Of a stretch of DNA of 64,000 nucleotides, positions 1 to 7,035 are shown one piece after another. The notes under the pieces were generated by a model. It saw only the letters and a program-made list of their open reading frames with translations, was not told the DNA's origin and made no database searches. This DNA comes from Cohnella sp. SGD-V74. Lineage in GTDB: Bacteria; Bacillota; Bacilli; Paenibacillales; Paenibacillaceae. A program made the translations under genes and the position numbers. The stretch spans positions 124,001 to 188,000 of the forward strand of contig NZ_PVYW01000015.1 of NCBI RefSeq assembly GCF_003001675.1, written 5' to 3'. The number at the start of each line of letters is the position of its first letter. The first letter of the stretch is position 1.

Positions 1-242
1 AGTTCCTTTATTGCGTGTTCCGGCAACTCAAATTCATATTCCTTAAAGAAAAAAAACGGATCAACGATAACGAAGCTCGTCTCCTCACTGTCCAGGCATT
101 TTAATGTTCCAAACGGTTTGTTAGCCTCCTCTTCCGCCAGAACAAAACGCTTGCAGTGAGCAAAACCCGGGAGCCCCTCCTCAAAATTGTAAATCAATTT
201 CTCATTCATTTGAGGTAATCCTGCTTCAGTTTGATTATGCAT
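1..242 (-). CDS. fliW: Flagellar assembly factor FliW (partial, C-terminus beyond window)
   Basis: Translating the minus strand from the ATG at 240-242 gives a FliW N-terminus: a GLPGF motif near residue 23, then PFGTLKC and FVIVDPFFFF, a strand pattern typical of FliW. About 80 residues are present; the rest lies left of the window. A good Shine-Dalgarno (AGGAGG, 251-256) decides the start. FliW binds flagellin and antagonises the translational repressor CsrA, coupling flagellin synthesis to secretion. It follows the DUF6470 gene as in Bacillus subtilis (yviE-fliW-csrA), so csrA and hag are expected further left. A strong hairpin separates it from the upstream gene. Confidence 0.93.
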   Translation of the reverse strand, partial: MHNQTEAGLPQMNEKLIYNFEEGLPGFAHCKRFVLAEEEANKPFGTLKCLDSEETSFVIVDPFFFFKEYEFELPEHAIKE

Positions 243-260
243 TTCCCGGCCTCCTAACCC

Positions 261-300
261 TAAAATTAGAAAAGCCATAAGCGTATATCGCTTATAGCTT
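261..300 (-). terminator. Terminator-like hairpin between the DUF6470 gene and fliW
   Basis: Arms 272-283 and 289-300 pair over 12 bp (one G-U) around a 5-nt loop. On the minus strand they are followed by a U-rich stretch (271-261). It would reduce read-through from flgL/DUF6470 into fliW, or act as a processing or stabilising hairpin. Confidence 0.6.
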
Positions 301-311
301 AATTTAAAAAC

Positions 312-878
312 TTATGCAATTATATTGATCTCGGGAGGCGTAATCGTGACTTTTGGGTATTGCTGCATGTACACGTTCACGTTCCCCCGTTCATAATGAA
401 TTTCCGGTCGATGAACTTGAGACTGAATCCTCACTTGGCCAACATCTACCTGCAGATTGATATCATTAGGCATATAGTGAAAATCAACATTTGCCAAGGA
501 GGCAAATCCGAAGATTTGTAAATCAGGCGCCCCTTCGATAAAATCGCTTAAAGCAAGCTCGGGAATAGGATTATCGCGATTGGTAAGATCCCCCATCCGA
601 TTCCCCTTCTCGACAATATGCTGAATGTTCTGCTGAGCGACTTGTTTATATTGGGAGTATACACGGTTCCAGAAAGCTTCCGCCTTGCCACCAGTTAAAG
701 CATCGTTAGTCAAAGATTGATCTATCTGAAGATCACCTGGACGATTAGTGGCAGAAATGACGGTTGGCGTCGATTGTACTTCCAGTTCCGGCTTCGGCCG
801 ACGAATTTGAAACTGTCCGAGTTCGGATTCAACACCAATCAATCCCCTTTGGGATTGAATCGATAAGAACGGTACCAT
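312..878 (-). CDS. DUF6470 family protein (YviE-like) of the flagellar operon
   Basis: A 188-residue protein with no signal peptide or membrane segment. The N-terminal IQSQRGLIGVES segment and the beta-rich C-terminus with repeated hydrophobic/proline patterns (VRIQSQVHRPEIHYERGN) match the YviE/DUF6470 type found between flgL and fliW in Bacillus and Paenibacillus. The molecular role of the family is unknown; context points to late flagellar assembly. The ATG at 876-878 has a strong GAGGAGG ribosome-binding site. It is 26 nt downstream of flgL and probably co-transcribed with it. Confidence 0.85.
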   Translation of the reverse strand: MVPFLSIQSQRGLIGVESELGQFQIRRPKPELEVQSTPTVISATNRPGDLQIDQSLTNDALTGGKAEAFWNRVYSQYKQVAQQNIQHIVEKGNRMGDLTNRDNPIPELALSDFIEGAPDLQIFGFASLANVDFHYMPNDINLQVDVGQVRIQSQVHRPEIHYERGNVNVYMQQYPKVTITPPEINIIA

Positions 879-904
879 GCCTCAAACCTCCTCACTCTCC
901 AGAC

Positions 905-1828
905 TTATCGCAAGAAGTCGACAAGCGATGGCGAGATGACTTTCGCTCCAACAGACAACGAAGCTTGATAGATGCTCTCGTTCACCTTCGAGCGGATAAT
1001 CAAATCCTCAATATCTGCATCCTCGGTTTTGGACTGCAGCGTTTCAAGGTTCACATTCAGATCCTTTAACCGTTGCTCCATCAACTCCACCCGGTTGACG
1101 CGGGCACCAACCTCTGCTTGCTGTGTGAGAATTTTGTCCAGTCTGCTGTCCAACGCGGTTATCTGTCCGTTTACCCCTTCGTAGTTACCAGACTCCAAGT
1201 TAGCAACCATCTGATCAATGACATAGAACAAATTATCGTCCTCATTCTGCGGCGCCGTTACTCCTGGTGGCGGAAAACCAAACACATTGTTTCCTGTCAG
1301 ATTTACCGTTAATTCAATGCCTGTATTGATTGCATAATTGAGGTTCCCAGTATCTGTTACAACATCCGTGGGTGAGGTTGCATTATCATAAGGAATTTTA
1401 TCCGTGAATTGTCCATTAAACACATATTTACCTTTAAATTGACTATTCGCAATATCCACAAGCTGTTCCTTTAGTTGTTTCATTTCGCTTGCGATATTAT
1501 CCAACGCCACTTGGGGATTGGTTCCATTCGCTCCCTTGACGGCCAACTCTTTAATTCGTTTTCCGATGTCTCCAACCTGAGTAAGCAAAGTATCGTTAAA
1601 ATCCAGCCAGGAAGCCGCGGAATTGACATTCGTCTGATATTGCTCATTTAGAGACAAATCACTTCGATAGCGTAAGGAGTATGTAATGCCAACCGGATCA
1701 TCAGACGGGCGATTGATCTTCATGCCCGTCGACAACTGCTCCTGAAGCCCCTGCATTTGGGAGAGGTTTTTGTTAATATTACGTAGGAGTTGACTTGTTA
1801 TTGTCCCCTGCGTGACGCGTCCCAACAT
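905..1828 (-). CDS. flgL: Flagellar hook-associated protein 3 (FlgL)
   Basis: A 307-residue hook-filament junction protein. The flagellin-like N-terminal helical domain (roughly residues 1-140, beginning MLGRVTQGTITSQLLRNINKN) and the C-terminal helical domain (about 215-307, with NRVELMEQRLKDLN and ending SLVDFLR) flank a variable centre, as in FlgL. The length is normal for the family. The protein is exported through the flagellar type III apparatus and polymerises outside the cell on FlgK. It sits 28 nt after flgK in the same operon, and the ribosome-binding site AAAGGGTGAG supports the start. Confidence 0.96.
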   Translation of the reverse strand: MLGRVTQGTITSQLLRNINKNLSQMQGLQEQLSTGMKINRPSDDPVGITYSLRYRSDLSLNEQYQTNVNSAASWLDFNDTLLTQVGDIGKRIKELAVKGANGTNPQVALDNIASEMKQLKEQLVDIANSQFKGKYVFNGQFTDKIPYDNATSPTDVVTDTGNLNYAINTGIELTVNLTGNNVFGFPPPGVTAPQNEDDNLFYVIDQMVANLESGNYEGVNGQITALDSRLDKILTQQAEVGARVNRVELMEQRLKDLNVNLETLQSKTEDADIEDLIIRSKVNESIYQASLSVGAKVISPSLVDFLR

Positions 1829-1856
1829 TTTATCTCACCCTTTCACTGTGAAAATG

Positions 1857-3419
1857 TTACCTGCCAACGGTTCCCATGCCATTAATTATTCTATCCAGAG
1901 TCTCATCAATTGTTGTCATGAAGCGTGCTGCCGCATTGTAGGCATGCTGGAACTTGACCATGTTGCTCATTTCTTCGTCAAGCGATACGCCGCTAACGGA
2001 TTGGCGACGGGCGTCAACCTGGTCGACTACAATTTTTGCATTCGTCGTTTGACGATTGGCTTCTTCTGCCTCAACACCCAATTGACCGACAATCGAGCGG
2101 AAAAAGTCGTTTACGGAACCTTGCGCAGTTGCCGCACCGGTAGCAACCGAGGAGAAGTCGATCTTCATCTCGCTAAACTGACTAATCAGCATGGCCAGAT
2201 CCTTGTTCCCTTTGACAACCGCCTCGGGAGTTCCCGAAGTTCTCATAGAAGAAGCAATGTAGCCTGCATCGGCAAGAATATCTGCGTTTAAAGTCACATT
2301 ACCAGCCGTTATTGGCCCACCGTCTTTGGAGGCAAAGAAGGTACCTCCCGCTTGCGGAGGATCCATCATCGTATAGCCGAGTTGATGCAGACCGTTAAGA
2401 CCTTTCACCGTAACAGTCAAAGGAGAGGTCAACGTACGAGCAGTCCCGGAGTAGGTAATATTGTTTAAGGTGATGCCGTCTGGCAAGACAGAACCTGCTG
2501 GAATTGTGACGGTAATATCTCCATTAGCCAGGCCGTTGACAAGCGTATTCAACTGCTGCTGATAGTTCGCGACATATTGGTCTCTGGAGATGATCATTCC
2601 GTGAACTTCGCCGCCGTTCAAATCTCCACCGGCAAAGCTCGCCAGCAGTCCTTCAGCAGTCACCGGAGTGTATTCCCCATTATCGACCAGCACGGCTCCG
2701 CCCATCATGACTTGATAGTTGCCATCGTTCGTTTCTACACTCGTCACGTTCACGACTTTGGATAGTTCATCCATCAGTAGATCCCTTTGATCTCGGAGAT
2801 CGTTGGCATTATCCCCCAAGCCTTCGATCTTGCGAATCTGCAAATTCAAGCTTGATATTGTTTCAAGCGCAGTATTGATCTGATTGGCTTTCACGCCGAT
2901 ATTCTCGGTAATATCCGCGCTGAGTTCGTCCAATTGACGCGCTGTCTGATTAAAAGCATCCGTCACAGCCTTGGCCGTCTCGCGCACCAGTTTCCTCGCA
3001 GTAATATCCTCCGGGTTTTCGCTCAAGTCGTGCCACGACTTCCAGAAGTTATCCAATACGGCACGAAGCCCGGTATCGGAAGGCTCGTTTACGATCGTTT
3101 CGAGCTTTTGCAAGGTATCCGCTTGGATCGACCAGCTGCCGTGCGTCTTATTCTCGTTCCTGAACTGGGAGTCCAAGAATCCCTCACGGATTCGAGTTAT
3201 CGAGCTAAACTCAACGCCGGTGCCGAGTTGTCCCGGGGTCGTAGAACTTGACATCCCAATGGCTTCCATCGGTCTCGAAGCCGTCATATTGACTACTTGT
3301 CTGGAGTAACCGGTCGTATTTGCGTTGGCGACGTTATGTCCGGTGGTTTGCAATGCGGCTTGTTGAGTGAACAGGCTTCGCTTAGCCGTCTCAATCGCAT
3401 GGAACGTGGATCTTATCAT
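1857..3419 (-). CDS. flgK: Flagellar hook-associated protein 1 (FlgK)
   Basis: A 520-residue hook-filament junction protein. The N-terminus contains the flagellar rod/hook motif (LFTQQAALQTTGHNVANANTTGYSRQ, about 16-41) and the C-terminus the conserved SGVSLDEEMSNMVKFQHAYNAAARFM region (about 475-500). It caps the hook and carries FlgL. Length and domain arrangement are typical. It lies between flgN (its export chaperone) and flgL, in the order seen in B. subtilis. Confidence 0.97.
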   Translation of the reverse strand: MIRSTFHAIETAKRSLFTQQAALQTTGHNVANANTTGYSRQVVNMTASRPMEAIGMSSSTTPGQLGTGVEFSSITRIREGFLDSQFRNENKTHGSWSIQADTLQKLETIVNEPSDTGLRAVLDNFWKSWHDLSENPEDITARKLVRETAKAVTDAFNQTARQLDELSADITENIGVKANQINTALETISSLNLQIRKIEGLGDNANDLRDQRDLLMDELSKVVNVTSVETNDGNYQVMMGGAVLVDNGEYTPVTAEGLLASFAGGDLNGGEVHGMIISRDQYVANYQQQLNTLVNGLANGDITVTIPAGSVLPDGITLNNITYSGTARTLTSPLTVTVKGLNGLHQLGYTMMDPPQAGGTFFASKDGGPITAGNVTLNADILADAGYIASSMRTSGTPEAVVKGNKDLAMLISQFSEMKIDFSSVATGAATAQGSVNDFFRSIVGQLGVEAEEANRQTTNAKIVVDQVDARRQSVSGVSLDEEMSNMVKFQHAYNAAARFMTTIDETLDRIINGMGTVGR

Positions 3420-3456
3420 GGAATATCTTCCCCATTTCGTCCCGAGTTAGTAGGAA

Positions 3457-3960
3457 TCAGGCTTTCGAATCGAAAAAGCTGAGCTTGCTTTGCCCGTAAG
3501 CCGACTCGGTCGGTTTTTTATAAACATAATCTTGATCGTCGTAGGCGCTTGCCAGGAGATTCAAGGAAAAATCGTTAAATTCGATGGATTGCCGAGTGAG
3601 CTTCATGTTCAGCTCATTCAAAGCCCGAACACGCTCAACTGCGGCGCTAAGCTTATCTGCAAGCTCCGAGAGCTTCAACTTGTCTTCCGCATTCGTAATC
3701 ATTCGAATCAAACTGGCCACCGTAGTCGAAGGAGTCGGGGTAAACCCGGCTTCTCTCAAGATCGCGTTAACGGCTTGCTGACGGCGCCCTTCAGCCTCGG
3801 CAATCAGTTTTATCAATCGCGCTTCCTTGGTCACCATCTCGTTTAACACATCGATATCGTTGGCAACCAAGGATTCTTTTTTCCGCTCAGCATACGCGCT
3901 CATCTGCTCGTGTTGCAACAGCAACGTTTCCAGAGCCTCGCACAGCGCATGAAAAGACAT
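3457..3960 (-). CDS. flgN: FlgN family flagellar export chaperone
   Basis: A protein of about 167 residues, almost entirely helical and coiled-coil-like, with the FlgN pattern of N-terminal LCEALETLLLQHEQMSAYAERKKESLVANDIDVLNEMVTKE helices. FlgN chaperones FlgK and FlgL to the flagellar export gate. The gene sits directly between flgM and flgK (B. subtilis yvyG/flgN position). The ATG at 3958-3960 is preferred because it is about 10 nt from an AAGG Shine-Dalgarno; a start at 3966 or 3969 is possible. The C-terminal tail is poorly conserved. Confidence 0.87.
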   Translation of the reverse strand: MSFHALCEALETLLLQHEQMSAYAERKKESLVANDIDVLNEMVTKEARLIKLIAEAEGRRQQAVNAILREAGFTPTPSTTVASLIRMITNAEDKLKLSELADKLSAAVERVRALNELNMKLTRQSIEFNDFSLNLLASAYDDQDYVYKKPTESAYGQSKLSFFDSKA

Positions 3961-3993
3961 ACTCATCACCTTCCGTCATCTTGATTGCACAGA

Positions 3994-4269
3994 CTATTCC
4001 CGAACGAAAGGCAACAGCTTCTCGGCCAGTTTGCCGGAATCTACATGATAGGTTCCCGTAGCCACTTCTTTCTTAAGCGTCTCGATCCGCTGGGAACGGT
4101 TCGGATCCTCGGCACGTTGAGCCCCCAAGAGCTCCATAGCCTCCGCCGAAAACTGCACCTCGTCCTTCCGACGCTTGCCGGAAACCTGGTTGGCGCGAAT
4201 ATCCGATTGCTGTTGATAAGTGCGATAAGCACCGATACGCTGAGTATCATTTATTTTCATGACGATCAC
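3994..4269 (-). CDS. flgM: Anti-sigma-D factor FlgM
   Basis: A 91-residue FlgM: a basic disordered N-terminal half (KINDTQRIGAYRTYQQQSDIRANQVSGKRRKDEV) followed by the conserved sigma-binding helices (VQFSAEAMELL, about 38-48, and SQRIETLKKEVATGTYHVDSGKLAEKLLPFV near the C-terminus). It binds sigma-D (FliA) until hook completion. The gene begins just after a terminator whose stem contains a sigma-D-like -10, so its own transcription probably depends on sigma-D. The ribosome-binding site is GAGGTGATC. Confidence 0.93.
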   Translation of the reverse strand: MIVMKINDTQRIGAYRTYQQQSDIRANQVSGKRRKDEVQFSAEAMELLGAQRAEDPNRSQRIETLKKEVATGTYHVDSGKLAEKLLPFVRE

Positions 4270-4280
4270 CTCAATAAATA

Positions 4281-4315
4281 AAAAAGACCGATAATATCTA
4301 TCCCTATTATCGGTC
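4281..4315 (-). terminator. Intrinsic terminator of the yvyF-type gene
   Basis: Perfect 11-bp arms (4286-4296 and 4305-4315) around an 8-nt loop, followed on the minus strand by a run of T (4285-4281) and further T/A. It lies in the gap between the yvyF-type gene and flgM and ends immediately before the flgM ribosome-binding site. Confidence 0.85.
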
Positions 4316-4334
4316 AGCTCATATGAAATGTTTA
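4307..4334 (-). promoter_or_regulatory. Sigma-D-like promoter for flgM
   Basis: On the minus strand TAAA (4334-4331), a 16-nt spacer and ACCGATAA (4314-4307) resemble the B. subtilis sigma-D consensus TAAA-N14-16-GCCGATAT (6 of 8 at -10). Transcription would start near 4300, about 30 nt before the flgM ATG. The -10 lies inside the left arm of the upstream terminator. Confidence 0.6.
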
Positions 4335-4344
4335 GTCGTTGCGG

Positions 4345-4764
4345 TTAATTATCGCGATCGCGAAGACGATCGCCGATCTGGTATGTGCCCTTCTGCCGCT
4401 CATCGTCGGGATTATACCTCGGCCCCGTTTGTGAAGTGGCGTTCCTTACGTCCCGAGTTAAGCGCTTCTTGCAAGTCTCACACAGGTGCCCTTCGCGAAT
4501 AAGCGTACCGCACGACTCGCACGGGTAGGACAAGTTAGGAGCATCCATCAACGAAATCCGGCCCTCGCGAACCCATCTCGTAATCTGCTTGATGCTGATC
4601 TCCGTCTCCTCGGACAGCTGCTGGATGTCCATGCCTCTATTCTTACGCAGATGCTCCGCGCATCGCTCGTAATCTTTTTCCAACTCTTGGTGACAACTGT
4701 TGCAGACCTCGCGGAAGCTTTTAGAGAACAGCTTGCCGCATTTCGGACAGTAGGTTAAATTCAC
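4345..4764 (-). CDS. YvyF-like flagellar operon protein (TIGR03826 type)
   Basis: A 139-residue protein with two probable zinc ribbons: N-terminal CPKCGKLF...CNSC (about 6-23) and C-terminal CESCGTL...CETC (about 85-100). Between them is a helix-turn-helix-like segment (RGMDIQQLSEETEISIKQITRWVREG). This matches the TIGR03826/YvyF family found upstream of flgM in Bacillus. A regulatory DNA-binding role is inferred. The start is a GTG at 4762-4764 with a GGGGGGATG ribosome-binding site. A TATAAT -10 precedes it and a terminator follows it, so it may be transcribed alone. Confidence 0.88.
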   Translation of the reverse strand: MNLTYCPKCGKLFSKSFREVCNSCHQELEKDYERCAEHLRKNRGMDIQQLSEETEISIKQITRWVREGRISLMDAPNLSYPCESCGTLIREGHLCETCKKRLTRDVRNATSQTGPRYNPDDERQKGTYQIGDRLRDRDN

Positions 4765-4810
4765 GTAATCATCCCCCCATCTCCGACATCAATCGACTCT
4801 AATTGCCTAA

Positions 4811-4816
4811 ATTATA
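4811..4816 (-). promoter_or_regulatory. -10 element upstream of the yvyF-type gene
   Basis: A perfect TATAAT (minus strand) 47 nt before the GTG start. No good -35 was found at 16-18 nt, so the promoter assignment is tentative. Confidence 0.45.
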
Positions 4817-4852
4817 CTAGAAAAGACAAGCATCCGCCAGTTACTTCGTTTG

Positions 4853-6040
4853 TTACACGGATGCTGTCGGTTTAACCGCCGGCGTATCGGTACGTCTGGG
4901 CTCCGAATAAGCCGCTTTAAGCTGGTTCGGCACGCTGCCGAACAGCAGCCAGGACCATCCGGTCAGTCGGCTCAACGCGGTAACGGCAAGCCAGGAGATC
5001 GTCAGAGCAAGCAGGAAGCCGCCGGCATACCAGGCATGATGAACGAGCGTACTGCCGCCGGAGAGCGGAAATTGCCGATAGACGAGCAAGATCAGCGGAT
5101 GCACCAGATACACTCCGAACGAAACGATTCCCAGATGACGCAGTCGTCCGACCCAGAAAGAAGTGTTCATTTTTCCGCCGATCAGGAAGGCAATCTGCAT
5201 CAATACCAGAGGGGTGATCATCGTATAGAGGTCCCAAATTCCGTCGTACAGCGCATTGTGATACCTCGTCTGGTACATTCGCGCATTGTAGAACATCGTG
5301 ACATAGGTGATGCCGGAGCCGAGCCATACCGCCCATAGAGCGATCCACGCGGCCACTTTCGTTTTCGTTATATTTTCTTTGGCGATGATCAGCCAGCCTT
5401 TAATTCGATCGAAGTAGATGCCCAGCCATGCCCCGAGAAAATAATGCCCGAAGTAAGACAAGGACCAGCTGCCCCGGTTCGTTACTTGCCAGTATTCGCG
5501 GTTGAGCAGGAAGAATGCCCACTGCAGCCCGACGCCGATCAATATCGCGGACGCCGCCAGCCATTTGTACTTTTTCATCAATAGCAATAACACCGGGAAC
5601 AACACGTATAACTGGATGCTGATAAACACAAAATACAAATGTGTATAGGCCTGCCCCTGCGCCACTTTGCTCCAGAAGCTCGGCCACATCTGCGACAGTT
5701 CCCAGGCGAACCCGTTCTGATACCACCTCAACACGAAGTACAGCAGCGAGAACAGCAAATAAGGAACGACAATATACATCAACCGATTGCGATAAAATTT
5801 CTTGAACCGCTGAACCGTGAGCGGCTGAGGATAATAATTGTAGAACAGCACGAAGCTGCTGAGCAGAATGAACGAAGTCGTGCCGATTTTAGAAAAAATG
5901 TTCAAGAAATTATAAACCCCATAAAGGGATGTATGCTTCATATCTACCGTCGCGAACGAGGTGGAGTGCACCATGAGCACGCCCAGAATCGCGATGCCGC
6001 GTACGATGTCGATTTCGTTTAATTTAGCTCGACGTTCCAT
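4853..6040 (-). CDS. Acyltransferase family 3 membrane protein
   Basis: A 395-residue polytopic membrane protein of the acyltransferase-3 (OafA/YrhL) family. The N-terminus holds the hallmark DIVRGIAILGVLMVHSTSF (about 9-27) with the catalytic-type histidine, followed by about ten hydrophobic segments. Such proteins move acetyl or other acyl groups onto surface carbohydrates; the substrate here is unknown. The ATG at 6038-6040 with a GGAGGAG Shine-Dalgarno fixes the start; the frame is open further upstream but overlaps comFC. The gene interrupts the usual comF-yvyF junction. A TATGAT -10 with an upstream TG is at 6095-6103. Confidence 0.88.
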   Translation of the reverse strand: MERRAKLNEIDIVRGIAILGVLMVHSTSFATVDMKHTSLYGVYNFLNIFSKIGTTSFILLSSFVLFYNYYPQPLTVQRFKKFYRNRLMYIVVPYLLFSLLYFVLRWYQNGFAWELSQMWPSFWSKVAQGQAYTHLYFVFISIQLYVLFPVLLLLMKKYKWLAASAILIGVGLQWAFFLLNREYWQVTNRGSWSLSYFGHYFLGAWLGIYFDRIKGWLIIAKENITKTKVAAWIALWAVWLGSGITYVTMFYNARMYQTRYHNALYDGIWDLYTMITPLVLMQIAFLIGGKMNTSFWVGRLRHLGIVSFGVYLVHPLILLVYRQFPLSGGSTLVHHAWYAGGFLLALTISWLAVTALSRLTGWSWLLFGSVPNQLKAAYSEPRRTDTPAVKPTASV

Positions 6041-6094
6041 GTCTCCTCCTTTGGGACAGGCATTATTTCGATTGGTTTTACCCGAAGTCACCCT

Positions 6095-6103
6095 ATCATA
6101 GCA
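6095..6103 (-). promoter_or_regulatory. Extended -10 upstream of the acyltransferase gene
   Basis: TGC followed by TATGAT on the minus strand, about 55 nt before the start codon, with a weak -35 (TTTCGA) 17 nt further up. It suggests the acyltransferase has its own promoter rather than depending on comF read-through. Confidence 0.4.
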
Positions 6104-6156
6104 TAAGGCGAACGCCGTCGAAAAGCGAGTTTCTATGGAATCTCTCACGATTTCTG

Positions 6157-6921
6157 CTAGGAACGCGCCCAGAGCAGACCGTAGATTCGGCTCTCCGCAT
6201 GCGGTTCGGAAGCCTGTCTGAGGACACGAGCGCACTCGTCGAGCGTGCTTCCGGTCGTATACACATCGTCCAACAAGATGATATTTCCGGAAAATAAAGC
6301 TGCTGAGACGGCTGCGAAATTGCCTCTCATGTCGACGACGCGGCTGCGACGGGTTTTGAGACTTTGTTTCTCGGTGTGACGGAGACGATGCAAAAGTGGG
6401 CGATAGGCCATACCATACCATTCGGACAATCGGCAGGCTAATCGCTCGGCTTGGTTAAAGCCTCGCTCTCTTAGCCTCTCAGGGGCCAGCGGAACGGCAG
6501 TGATGATAGGAAACGAAGCTTGGGAGGTCGCGGCCTGCAGACGCTCCAATGCGAATGCCAGCATGGCGGCCAAAATCGTCTCGACACCCTCGTTGCCCCG
6601 GTATTTGTAGAGGGCAAGCCAGTCCTTCATCGCATCGGTATAGCGAACCGCACAGCGACTGATGGCGTAGGATCGCTGCGTTCTTCGGATGCAATCCTCA
6701 CACGATTCCGCCCGTCCGCAGACGCGGCAGACCGGATGCACGATCCAGGGAATCGCTTGTCGGCATAGACCGCATAAAGATGCCAGAGCCCGCTTCGGCG
6801 CCGGATGCCTGATCGGAATCGGCACAGCGGCAGCTGCACTCGCGCCCTGGCTCGCATCACGGCCGCAGATTGGACATTCGCGTTTTGTCGAGGCAAACCA
6901 AGAGCCAACATTCAATCGCAT
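6157..6921 (-). CDS. comFC: ComF family protein (ComFC), competence phosphoribosyltransferase-like
   Basis: A 254-residue ComF protein. The N-terminal half carries cysteine pairs of a zinc-binding region (CPICG near 16, CGLC, CRVCG, CEDC). The C-terminal half is a type I phosphoribosyltransferase fold with the PRPP-loop signature IILLDDVYTTGSTLDECA (about 213-230) and an RERGFNQAERLA motif (about 150). It is needed for DNA uptake in naturally competent Firmicutes, with ComFA. The start has AGGAGTGATTAACGA upstream. It follows comFA by 114 nt; no comFB lies between. Confidence 0.93.
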   Translation of the reverse strand: MRLNVGSWFASTKRECPICGRDASQGASAAAAVPIPIRHPAPKRALASLCGLCRQAIPWIVHPVCRVCGRAESCEDCIRRTQRSYAISRCAVRYTDAMKDWLALYKYRGNEGVETILAAMLAFALERLQAATSQASFPIITAVPLAPERLRERGFNQAERLACRLSEWYGMAYRPLLHRLRHTEKQSLKTRRSRVVDMRGNFAAVSAALFSGNIILLDDVYTTGSTLDECARVLRQASEPHAESRIYGLLWARS

Positions 6922-7035
6922 TCGTTAATCACTCCTATTTGGACGAGGTATGGGCTGGAAAAGTTACACTTTTCGACTTACGTGAGGGCGGGTCGGCTTT
7001 TAGAATGATACTCTCTGGGCAATGGTTCGGGCCGG

